64,000 nt of DNA from positions 33,644-97,643 of the forward strand of contig JABDOQ010000021.1 in NCBI GenBank assembly GCA_013043165.1, read 5' to 3'. A program made the position numbers and the translations under genes. Shown here one piece after another: positions 18,822 to 26,887 of this stretch. Each line of letters starts with the position of its first letter. Within the stretch, counting starts at the first letter, position 1. The notes below the pieces were generated by a model. The model worked only from the letters and a program-made list of their open reading frames with translations. It was not told the origin of the DNA and did not search any database. Source of the DNA: Woeseiaceae bacterium (GTDB lineage Bacteria > Pseudomonadota > Gammaproteobacteria > Steroidobacterales > Woeseiaceae).

Positions 18822-19445
18822 CTACGACCCGCGCTCTTCGGGCCGGTGCTCTTCCAGTTGTTCTCGCAATGCATGTACGGCACGCGAGTAGTGTGTTTTG
18901 ACGCTGCCCTCACTGCAGCCCATTGCCACCGCAGTCCCGGCAACGTCCAGGCCCTCGAACATGCGCAGCATGAAAGCTTCACGCTGTCGCGCGGGCAGGT
19001 CATGCACGGCGCCGTCAAGACGCTCCATGGCCTCGTTGTTCGAGAGCTCTTCTTCGGGCGCCCGCCCAATCGGGTCGGGTGCCGACGCAATTGCGTCGTA
19101 GTCATTGTCGTCCGAGGCCTTCTTGCCAAACCAGACCATGACGCGGTTGCGCACCGCCTGTCGGCGATGCCAGTCACGAACGCCATTTTGCAAAATGCGG
19201 TAGAACAACGGTGTCCATTCCTCGCGACTGCGTTCCGAGTAGCTGCGCACCAGCTTGATCATCGCATCCTGGACAAGGTCCAGTGCCTCGTCGCGATCCC
19301 GAATTCCGATTTCGGCGATTCGCAGCGCACGCCGCTCCACCTCGGCCAGAAACTGGTTCAATTGCCGTTCTTTTTGCAGTGCTCGCGTCCCTGTTTTTGG
19401 CGTGCCGGAACAAGATACCGCAAAAACCGCGGTGCTGACGTCCAT
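18822..19445 (-). CDS. Sigma-70 family (ECF-like) RNA polymerase sigma factor
   Basis: 207 residues from the ATG at 19445, which has GGAG ten bases upstream; the frame is open for 49 more codons. Region 2 is seen in 'DALDLVQDAMIKLVRSYSE'-like residues and 'PLFYRILQNGVRDWHRRQ'. Region 4 is a helix-turn-helix in 'LPARQREAFMLRMFEGLDV' and 'GCSEGSVKTHYSRAVHALRE'. It heads an operon with an anti-sigma factor, a small acidic secreted protein and DUF3106, so it probably governs an envelope response that includes itself. It is divergent from priA. Confidence 0.9.
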   Translation of the reverse strand: MDVSTAVFAVSCSGTPKTGTRALQKERQLNQFLAEVERRALRIAEIGIRDRDEALDLVQDAMIKLVRSYSERSREEWTPLFYRILQNGVRDWHRRQAVRNRVMVWFGKKASDDNDYDAIASAPDPIGRAPEEELSNNEAMERLDGAVHDLPARQREAFMLRMFEGLDVAGTAVAMGCSEGSVKTHYSRAVHALREQLEEHRPEERGS

Positions 19446-19599
19446 ATCTCTTGACTCCACGACGAGGTCATCTAACTTGTCTCCCTTGTTTAACGGCCGA
19501 ACCCGGGCCCAGGTTGACAGCATCCGGGACCATTTGGCCATATTATGTAAAATTTCTGAGTGATTCCCGATTAACGACGGACCCATACTCAACGTCGCT

Positions 19600-21777
19600 G
19601 TGAACGTGCCTTTGTCGCGCTTGTTCGACTATTTGCCACCCAGGGACGACGTCGCCCCGGCCGTGGGTTGCCGGGTCCTCGTGCCTTTCGGCCGTCGCCA
19701 CCAGGTCGGCCTCGTGCTCGAGCATTCGGCCGAATCCTCGCTGCCGCCGGGAAAGATCCGACGCTGCGATGCGGCCATCGACGAAGCGGCCCTGATATCC
19801 GCAACGGACCTGCGATTGATCCGCTTTACCAGCGACTACTACCACCATCCCATAGGCGAGGTCGTCGCGGCCGCCCTGCCCGCGCTGCTGCGGCAAGGTA
19901 AAGCGCTGCATCCAACCGTGGAAACCATCGCCGTCTCCGATCTGGGTCAATCCCGGGACGCCGCAGCGCTGGCGAGGCGGGCGCCTAAACAGGCCGAGTT
20001 GCTCGAATTCCTGGTCGATGCCGGAGGCAATGGCGTCGATGCTGATCGGCTGACCGAAGAGCTGCCGAATTGGCGGCGTGTAGCCAGAGCGCTGTTCGAA
20101 AAAGGCTACATCGCGCGTTCCGAATTGCGAACCGAGGATTTCGACGAAACGCTCGCGAGCGCCAGGGCCGACAGCCTGGTTCTGAATGAGGACCAGCAAA
20201 AGGCCGTCGCGATTTTGCGGGCCAGCGATCATTTCGGCGCCTACCTGCTTGACGGCGTTACGGGTAGCGGCAAGACCGAGATATACCTGCAGCGCATGCG
20301 GGACGTCATCGAACAGGGCAAGCAGGTGCTCGTGCTTGCGCCCGAGATCGGACTGACGCCGCAACTCGTCGCGCGACTTCGGGATCGCCTCGGTATCGAG
20401 CCGGCATTGTTTCATTCAGGTCTTACAGACACCGAACGCCTGACAGCGTGGCGCGCGGCGCGCGGTGGCACAGCCCACCTGCTGGTAGGAACTCGCTCGG
20501 CGGTCTTCACGCCCCTGAAAAATCCGGGATTGATCGTCGTTGACGAAGAACACGACCATTCCTTCAAACAGCAGGAGGGTCTGCGTTACTCGGCGCGGGA
20601 TCTCGCGATCGTGCGTGCAAAACACCTCGACGTGCCGGTCATCCTTGGGTCGGCGACGCCGACGCTGGAGATGCTGCAGCACTGTCGCGAAGGCAAATAC
20701 AAGCACATTCGCTTGCCGGTTCGCGCCGGCAGCGCAGAGCCACCCATCATGCGTCTCGTCGACACGATCCGGGCGCCAGCCGCTGACGGAATCAGTGAGC
20801 CTCTCAGGGAAGCAATCCACGCCCATCTCGGCTCCGCTGGACAGGCGCTGATTTTTCTTAACCGACGTGGATTCGCCCCGACGCTCATCTGTGCCAGCTG
20901 CGGGCACATAGCCGGCTGCGATCGATGCGATTCCCGCCTTACCGTGCATGCACACAGCAACCAACTGCGCTGCCATCACTGTGGCGCCTGCCGTTCGCTC
21001 GACACTCGTTGCGGCGAGTGTGGAGAAGTCGTCAAGCCACTCGGCGAGGGTACGCAGCGGCTGGAAGAAGCGCTGCGCGCTCAATTTCCCGAACATTCGA
21101 TTATGCGCGTTGACAGCGACAGCACGAAACGCAAAGGTGCAATGCACGAGGTGCTCGAGCAGGCAACGGAGGGTGACGCAGACATCCTTGTGGGTACACA
21201 GATGCTGTCCAAGGGCCACCATTTTCCAAAGCTCTCGCTAGTAGGCATCGTCAATGCAGACCAGGGTCTGTTTGGCACCGATTTCCGAAGCGCCGAACGC
21301 ATGGCGCAGTCGATCGTGCAGGTCGCCGGTCGTGCCGGTCGAGAAAGTCGCCGTGGCGAGGTCCTGATTCAGACCGCATTCCCGGAGCACCCGTTCTGGT
21401 CCACATTGATTACGGGAGGCTACAGCCGGGTTGCCGCCGAGGCCCTGGCTGAGCGCGAAGTCACGCGCTGGCCGCCATTTACGCGACTGGCACTGCTTCG
21501 CTCTGCTGCACATCGTCACGGCGATGCGCTCGGGTTTCTTGAGATTGCGAAACGATCTGTCGCTGATCGGGCCGATGAAAGCCTGCGTATCCTCGGTCCT
21601 GTCGATGCGCCTATGGCGCGCCGGGCAGGCCGTTACCGGGCTCAACTACTGTTGCAAAGCAGTGATCGGCAAGCGCTGCAAAACCTGCTCCGAGAATTGC
21701 GACCTGCCCTCGAGCAGGAGCCCATGGCCCGCAAAGTCCGTTGGTCGATCGATGTTGATCCGATCGAATTGTTCTAG
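19600..21777 (+). CDS. priA: Primosomal protein N' (replication restart helicase)
   Basis: 725 residues counted from the GTG at 19600. PriA is a 3'-5' superfamily 2 helicase that reloads DnaB at stalled forks. Walker A 'GVTGSGKTE' has Lys225, Walker B is 'DEEH' at 315-318, and the zinc-binding Cys array starts at about residue 431 ('CASCGHIAGCDRC', 'CHHCGACRSLDTRCGECG'). Later motifs are 'GTQRLEEALR', 'VGTQMLSKGHHFP' and 'QVAGRAGR'. The family N-terminal strand appears to begin four to six residues upstream of the GTG (reading I-L-N-V-A-V), where no ATG/GTG/TTG exists back to the stop at 19561; see findings. Confidence 0.96.
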   Translation: MNVPLSRLFDYLPPRDDVAPAVGCRVLVPFGRRHQVGLVLEHSAESSLPPGKIRRCDAAIDEAALISATDLRLIRFTSDYYHHPIGEVVAAALPALLRQGKALHPTVETIAVSDLGQSRDAAALARRAPKQAELLEFLVDAGGNGVDADRLTEELPNWRRVARALFEKGYIARSELRTEDFDETLASARADSLVLNEDQQKAVAILRASDHFGAYLLDGVTGSGKTEIYLQRMRDVIEQGKQVLVLAPEIGLTPQLVARLRDRLGIEPALFHSGLTDTERLTAWRAARGGTAHLLVGTRSAVFTPLKNPGLIVVDEEHDHSFKQQEGLRYSARDLAIVRAKHLDVPVILGSATPTLEMLQHCREGKYKHIRLPVRAGSAEPPIMRLVDTIRAPAADGISEPLREAIHAHLGSAGQALIFLNRRGFAPTLICASCGHIAGCDRCDSRLTVHAHSNQLRCHHCGACRSLDTRCGECGEVVKPLGEGTQRLEEALRAQFPEHSIMRVDSDSTKRKGAMHEVLEQATEGDADILVGTQMLSKGHHFPKLSLVGIVNADQGLFGTDFRSAERMAQSIVQVAGRAGRESRRGEVLIQTAFPEHPFWSTLITGGYSRVAAEALAEREVTRWPPFTRLALLRSAAHRHGDALGFLEIAKRSVADRADESLRILGPVDAPMARRAGRYRAQLLLQSSDRQALQNLLRELRPALEQEPMARKVRWSIDVDPIELF

Positions 21778-21855
21778 CCGGGCGCTTCGAGGGCCCACAT
21801 TCGAAGAGATATCCGGGTAGAATTGCCGCCTCGCAAAACTCGCCGTCCGTTCTGA

Positions 21856-23607
21856 ATGAAACACATCGTTGCGCAACTTGTTACAGATGCCCTTGCCGAA
21901 CTGCCCGAACTGGCCGACGCAGCGGCTGATCTATCGATTGAAAGCACGGTCGAGCGCACCCGGGATGCCAGCCATGGCGACTTTGCCACAAATATTGCAA
22001 TGCGCCTGGCCAAACCTGCGCGAAAGAATCCGCGTGAGCTCGCAGCGAGCATTGTTGCCGCGCTTGCAGACGATGCCGACGTCGACAGTGTAGATATCGC
22101 CGGACCGGGCTTCATCAATTTTCACCTGAACTTGTCCGCTTTTCATGCCGAACTGGAAACGATTCTGCTGCAGGGCGAGAACTACGGACGGCAGGCATCC
22201 AGGGACAGACCGAAGATCCTGCTGGAATTCGTGTCCGCTAACCCGACCGGCCCGCTGCATGTCGGTCATGGCCGGGGCGCCTCTTTCGGCGCCACGGTTG
22301 GCAACCTGCTTGAGGCGGTTGGCTACCCGGTGCATCGCGAGTACTACGTCAACGACGCGGGCCGGCAGATGGACATTCTTGGCGTGAGCGTCTGGCTGCG
22401 CATGCTGGAGAAAGATGGCATTGCCGTCGGCTTTCCCCAGGGTGGTTATCGCGGTGGCTACATTCGCGACATCGCGGAAACGATCAATACGGATGGCGTG
22501 ACTTCAGTGTCCGCCGAATCCGTCCTTTCCGGCCTGCCCGCCGATGCGCCCGAAGGTGATAAGGAAGCCTACCTCGAGGCGCTAATCGGAAAAGCCCGTA
22601 CCTTGCTGGGCGAAGCCGGTTTCGACCATGTGCGTCAGCAGTCGCTGGAGTTGATTCGCGATGACATCGAGGACGATCTTGCCGAATTCGGCGTCACGTT
22701 CGACACCTGGTATTCCGAGCAGTCCCTGACGAAAACCAATCGCATCGACGACGCGCTCGAGGTACTCAGAAAGCGCGGCATGCTGTACGAGAAGGACGGC
22801 GCAAGCTGGTTTCCGGCGACCGATTTTGGCGACGAGAAGGATCGTGTCGTCATTCGTGCGAACGGCATCAAGACCTATTTCGCCTCGGACATCGCCTACC
22901 ACTTCGACAAACGCGAACGCGGTTTCGACCATCTCATCGATATCCTCGGTGCTGACCATCACGGTTATTTGGCGCGCGTTCGTGCGGGCCTCGAGGCGAT
23001 GGGCTACAAGGGCGATGACCTCGAGGTCGAACTCGTGCAGTTCGTAACGCTTTACCGCGGTGGCAAGAAAATGCAGATGTCCACGCGCTCGGGCGAATTT
23101 GACACCCTGCGACAATTGCGCGCCGAGGTTGGCAACGATGCCGCACGTTTTTACTACGTATCGCGATCGAATGACCAGCATCTCGACTTCGATCTCGACG
23201 TCGCGAAATCGCAGTCCAGCGACAACCCCGTTTACTACATCCAATACGCGCACGCCCGCATCGCAAGTGTTTTCCGGCAGCTGGCCGAGAAGTCTCTCAA
23301 GTGGAATGATACCGAAGGCAGAAATCACCTTGCACTGCTGGTAGAACCCCAGGAAAAAGCGCTGATGACCTCGTTGAGCCGGTACCCCGAGCTTATCGAA
23401 CTTTCAGCAAACAACCGCGCGCCGCAGCATCTTGTGCATTACCTGCGCGACCTTGCCAACGATTTTCATACCTATTACAACGCGCACGCGTTCATTGTCG
23501 ACGATACGATGCTGCGCGATGCAAGGCTCTACCTGATCTCGGCAACGCGTGTCGTCATTGCAAACGGTCTCGGCATACTGGGCGTGTCGGCCCCGGAGAA
23601 AATGTAA
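21856..23607 (+). CDS. argS: Arginyl-tRNA synthetase
   Basis: 583 residues, class I synthetase that charges tRNA-Arg. The N-terminal tRNA-recognition (Add1) domain is followed by the HIGH signature as 'HVGHGRG' (residues 135-138) within 'SANPTGPLHVGHG'. The KMSKS-like element is 'KMQMSTR' (about 405-411), and the C-terminal anticodon-binding DALR domain carries 'QYAHARIASVFRQL'. The usual KMSK Lys is degenerate, as in many ArgS proteins. The stop shares a base with the next ATG (TAATG), coupling it to the SPOR gene. Confidence 0.97.
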   Translation: MKHIVAQLVTDALAELPELADAAADLSIESTVERTRDASHGDFATNIAMRLAKPARKNPRELAASIVAALADDADVDSVDIAGPGFINFHLNLSAFHAELETILLQGENYGRQASRDRPKILLEFVSANPTGPLHVGHGRGASFGATVGNLLEAVGYPVHREYYVNDAGRQMDILGVSVWLRMLEKDGIAVGFPQGGYRGGYIRDIAETINTDGVTSVSAESVLSGLPADAPEGDKEAYLEALIGKARTLLGEAGFDHVRQQSLELIRDDIEDDLAEFGVTFDTWYSEQSLTKTNRIDDALEVLRKRGMLYEKDGASWFPATDFGDEKDRVVIRANGIKTYFASDIAYHFDKRERGFDHLIDILGADHHGYLARVRAGLEAMGYKGDDLEVELVQFVTLYRGGKKMQMSTRSGEFDTLRQLRAEVGNDAARFYYVSRSNDQHLDFDLDVAKSQSSDNPVYYIQYAHARIASVFRQLAEKSLKWNDTEGRNHLALLVEPQEKALMTSLSRYPELIELSANNRAPQHLVHYLRDLANDFHTYYNAHAFIVDDTMLRDARLYLISATRVVIANGLGILGVSAPEKM

Positions 23608-24185
23608 TGGCACAGCGCAAAAAACGTCGCCGAGCGCGTTCGAAAGAGACGCAATACCCACCGTTTGTGTGGATGCTGTTCGGTCTCGCGATTGGCCTGT
23701 CCGTTGCGGTCGCTGTCTATGTCAAAGACCGTGAACCGTCCAGGGTGCCACAGGCAGCGGCTCCGCGCCCCGCGAGCATGCAGGGCGCGCTCGATGACAA
23801 CGACGAACCGGCGACACCATCTGCGAAAATCGAAAACCCCAGGGACAAACGCTTCACGTTCTACGACATATTGCCGAATTTCGAGGTCGTCACGCCGGAC
23901 AAAGAGCCCGAAGTCAAAGCTGACAGGGAACCCAGGGCAATCGAAGAGCCAGGTGTCTATGTGCTCCAGGCGGGCTCCTTCTCGACGAATCAGGACGCCG
24001 ACCGGCGGCGCGCCGAACTTGCACTGCACGGCATCGAATCTCATATTCAGCGCGTGAAAGTGAACGACCGCAATTATCATCGTGTGTACATCGGGCCAAC
24101 GGACGATCTCGATGAATTGAATCTGCTGCGCAGTCGCTTGCGTGCGGCGAAAATCGACGTCCTGCGGATCCGGCTCAGTGACTAG
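23607..24185 (+). CDS. SPOR-domain membrane protein (FtsN-like)
   Basis: 192 residues, type II membrane protein. A basic cytoplasmic N-terminus ('RKKRRRARSK') is followed by one helix ('VWMLFGLAIGLSVAVAVYV'), then a Pro/Ala-rich linker and the 'FTFYDILPNFEVV' motif usual in FtsN-like proteins next to argS. The C-terminal SPOR domain (about residues 113-190; 'YVLQAGSFSTNQDADRRRAEL', 'YHRVYIGP') binds denuded glycan at the septum. It is translationally coupled to argS upstream and overlaps the CapA-like gene by 8 bp. Confidence 0.88.
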   Translation: MAQRKKRRRARSKETQYPPFVWMLFGLAIGLSVAVAVYVKDREPSRVPQAAAPRPASMQGALDDNDEPATPSAKIENPRDKRFTFYDILPNFEVVTPDKEPEVKADREPRAIEEPGVYVLQAGSFSTNQDADRRRAELALHGIESHIQRVKVNDRNYHRVYIGPTDDLDELNLLRSRLRAAKIDVLRIRLSD

Positions 24186-25359
24186 CCTCGCTACCTCGTG
24201 CCGACCACTCGCCGCCGTCGCGCTGCTGCTGTTGGCGGCATGCGCAACAAGCCCTGCGCCCGACGCGCCGCCCGCGCGCGCGCCCGCCCCGCCTGAGGAA
24301 GTGCCTCAGGCCGTGACTCCATTGCCGCCATTGCCGGACAAGGCGACCCTGCGGCTCAGTATCGCTTCAGTCGGCGACATGATGATCGGCACCGACTACC
24401 CGCAGAATCATTTACCCGACGACGACGGCATTGGCTTTCTCGCGGCCGTCGCGCCGTACCTGTCATCGGCTGACGTCACGTTCGGAAATCTCGAAGGTGT
24501 CCTGCTCGATGGCGGGCAGCCGGGCAAAAAATGCAGCAACCCCAGCGCCTGTTATCTGTTTCGCTCGCCCACCCGCTACGCGTACCACTACAGGTCCGCC
24601 GGCTTCGATGTCTTGAGCCTGGCGAACAACCACGCGCGTGATTTCGGGGAAGAAGGTCGTAGCAGCAGCATGCAGGCAATAGCTGCAGCCGGCATGCACC
24701 ACTCCGGGCGTGTTGACGATTTTGCGAGCTTTGAAGTCAATGGCATCAGCGTCGCCGTACTCGCGTACGCCGTTACCAAGAACTCCAACATGATGCTCGA
24801 CTACGAGCTGGCCTTCGAGACCGTGGCAAGGTTCGCCGGCTCGCACGACATCGTCATGGTTTCGTTTCACGGCGGCGCGGAAGGCGCCGATGTCACGCAT
24901 ATCCCGTTCGCCGACGAAGAGTACTACGGTGAGCCGCGCGGCGACGTCGTCTGGTTTGCGCGTGGCGTGATTGACGCCGGCGCCGACCTGGTCATCGGTC
25001 ACGGCCCGCACGTCGTCCGTGGCGTGGAACGTTACAAGGACCGCCTCATTGCCTACAGCCTGGGTAACTTCGCGACTTACTACGGAATCAGCGTGGCAGG
25101 TATCAAGGGGATCGCACCAATACTGACGACCACGCTCGACGGAACCGGCGCCTTTGTCGAAGGGAATATCGTATCGACGATTCAGCTGCGGCCGGACGGC
25201 CCGAGCATTGACCCGAAGCAGCGGGCGTTGAATCTTATGCGCGAACTGAGCATCGAGGATTTCGGCGAGCCGGGCCTCACGTTTCTTCCCGACGGACGGC
25301 TGCTGCCGGCCCCGCGACCACGGGTCCAGCCCCACATCCTCCAGACACTGGTCGAGTAG
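24178..25359 (+). CDS. CapA family lipoprotein (poly-gamma-glutamate synthesis-like metallophosphatase)
   Basis: 393 residues from the GTG at 24178, which yields a lipoprotein signal ('AAVALLLLAACATS'); an in-frame ATG at 24142 lies inside the SPOR gene. The CapA fold, a calcineurin-like phosphoesterase superfamily member, is seen in 'IASVGDMMIGTDYP', 'FGNLEGVLLD', 'VLSLANNHARDFGEEG', 'MVSFHGGAEG', 'VIGHGPHVVRGVE' and 'YSLGNFATYYG'. The family includes B. anthracis CapA, but most proteobacterial members have unknown substrates. The short Pro-rich spacer after the lipid anchor suggests it reaches into the periplasm. Confidence 0.9.
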   Translation: MTSLATSCRPLAAVALLLLAACATSPAPDAPPARAPAPPEEVPQAVTPLPPLPDKATLRLSIASVGDMMIGTDYPQNHLPDDDGIGFLAAVAPYLSSADVTFGNLEGVLLDGGQPGKKCSNPSACYLFRSPTRYAYHYRSAGFDVLSLANNHARDFGEEGRSSSMQAIAAAGMHHSGRVDDFASFEVNGISVAVLAYAVTKNSNMMLDYELAFETVARFAGSHDIVMVSFHGGAEGADVTHIPFADEEYYGEPRGDVVWFARGVIDAGADLVIGHGPHVVRGVERYKDRLIAYSLGNFATYYGISVAGIKGIAPILTTTLDGTGAFVEGNIVSTIQLRPDGPSIDPKQRALNLMRELSIEDFGEPGLTFLPDGRLLPAPRPRVQPHILQTLVE

Positions 25360-25489
25360 GCCACCACCCATCATCCACCATCCAGCATTTGACCGCGGCG
25401 GTGATCACGGGGAGATCTTGCTAGCTCCAGCTACGCAACGTCGCTTCGCAAGACACCCCGCACTCACCGCCGCTGCTCAATCGTGCGCC

Positions 25490-25515
25490 TGTAGGAGCGC
25501 CCCCAGGGCGCGAAG
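25490..25515 (+). repeat. REP-like palindromic element
   Basis: The sequence TGTAGGAGCGCCCCCAGGGC followed by GCGAAGCG has the GTAG head and short GC-rich hairpin (GCGCCC/GGGCGC, 3-nt loop) of REP elements common in Pseudomonas, Xanthomonas and related Gammaproteobacteria. It sits between the convergent capA-like and ntrX genes, the usual location. A nearby 9-bp inverted pair (TCGCTTCGC at 25441-25449 and its complement at 25510-25518) may form a larger stem. No second copy and no RAYT transposase were seen in the window. Confidence 0.65.
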
Positions 25516-25537
25516 CGAAGCAGCGGTCGCAGCCGCC

Positions 25538-26887
25538 CTATTTGAAACTGACTCCCAGTGAGCGAAGTTTTCGGTACAGGTGTGTCCGCTCCATCCCGAC
25601 TCGTTTCGCGAGCTGCCCCACCTTGCCATCACACAGGACCAGCTGCTGCTGCAGGTAGGCGCGTTCAAACTGCTCGCGTGCTTCGCGCAATGGCAGCGCG
25701 AGAAGATCCTGTTTCACCAGCGGCTCGTCAGCGGCCGCTCCTGCACTGATTTCTGCTTCGACTTCTTCGAGCGTTATATCCTTATCACGACCGGACAACA
25801 GCAGCCGCCGCACGAGGTTCTTGAGCTCCCGCACATTGTCGGGCCAGGGATAGTTTCTCAGTCGATTCTGCGCCGCAACACTGAACCGCCTGAACGTCAA
25901 TCCTTCCGCGTCGACAAGCTTGTCAACGTAGTAGGCCAGCAATTCCGGAACGTCCTCGGCGTATTCACGCAACGGCGGGATTCGAAGGCTGAGCTCGCTC
26001 AGGTTTGCGACCAGGTCGCGGCGCAAGGCACCCGACTCGATCTGGGACTCATAGTCAGCGCCAACTGTAGCGACGACGCGTGCGCCTACCTTGATCGGCC
26101 GGGAACCGCCAACGCGAGTGAAACTGTTGTTCTCCAAAATTCCGAATAACACTCTCTGTGCGGCGTCGTCCAGGTCAGCCAGCTCATCGATAACCAGCGT
26201 TCCGCCGGATGCCCGCTCAAATGCCCCGGCAACGATTTCTTCCTCGTGCTCACTGCCAAGTAACTGCTCTTGCATATTGCTTTCAGTGATAGTCGCGGCT
26301 GTCAGCGTCGTTATTGGCTCGGCGGCGCGGCGGCTCAATGCATGCATGTAACGTGCAAACGCGCCGCGCCCGGTTCCCGGCTCGCCGCTCATCAATACCG
26401 ATCCGTCGTGGCGTGCATATTGCTGTACGCGCTCACGCAGACCCTGCATCAGCTGACTGCGGCCGACAGGCGCTAACAAAGATGGCAACAGGCTGCGCGC
26501 GACTCTTGCCTGCTTGCCGGCCGATTCGAGGGCCGCTTCAACAGTTCGCAAGAGTTTCGCAATCGACAGCGGCTTTTCGACGAAATCAAAAGCACCGAGT
26601 CGGGTTGCCTCGACCGCCGTATCGACGGTGCCATGTCCCGACATGATGACCACCGGACAATTCAAATCGCCGCTCTCGGACCACTCGCGCAGCAACGTTA
26701 TGCCGTCGGTATCAGGCATCCATATATCAAGCAGAACGAGGTCGAACTTCCGGCTTGCCCGTGCCTTCCTTGCTTCAGCAGCATTGATTGCTACCGTTAC
26801 GCCAAAATTCTCGTCCGACAGAATGTCTTTGATCAGGGCGCCAATATCCGCCTCATCATCGACAACCAGTACATGAGGATTACTCAT
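25538..26887 (-). CDS. ntrX: NtrX-type response regulator with AAA+ and Fis domains
   Basis: 449 residues. The receiver domain (1-120) has the phosphoacceptor Asp54 in 'LLDIWMPD'. The AAA+ domain (about 140-370) has Walker B 'LVIDEL', but the Walker A reads 'GEPGTGRG' with Arg174 in place of the Lys, and the sigma-54-contacting GAFTGA loop is absent (around residue 220 it reads '[11 protein letters not shown]'). The C-terminal Fis-type helix-turn-helix is '[20 protein letters not shown]'. It therefore probably binds DNA and responds to NtrY but may not activate sigma-54 promoters itself. Its ATG overlaps the ntrY stop (ATGA). Confidence 0.92.
   Translation of the reverse strand: MSNPHVLVVDDEADIGALIKDILSDENFGVTVAINAAEARKARASRKFDLVLLDIWMPDTDGITLLREWSESGDLNCPVVIMSGHGTVDTAVEATRLGAFDFVEKPLSIAKLLRTVEAALESAGKQARVARSLLPSLLAPVGRSQLMQGLRERVQQYARHDGSVLMSGEPGTGRGAFARYMHALSRRAAEPITTLTAATITESNMQEQLLGSEHEEEIVAGAFERASGGTLVIDELADLDDAAQRVLFGILENNSFTRVGGSRPIKVGARVVATVGADYESQIESGALRRDLVANLSELSLRIPPLREYAEDVPELLAYYVDKLVDAEGLTFRRFSVAAQNRLRNYPWPDNVRELKNLVRRLLLSGRDKDITLEEVEAEISAGAAADEPLVKQDLLALPLREAREQFERAYLQQQLVLCDGKVGQLAKRVGMERTHLYRKLRSLGVSFK

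Noticed and set aside
20416..21222. 268-codon minus-strand open frame
   Set aside because: Antisense to priA helicase and zinc motifs; no similarity to any family.
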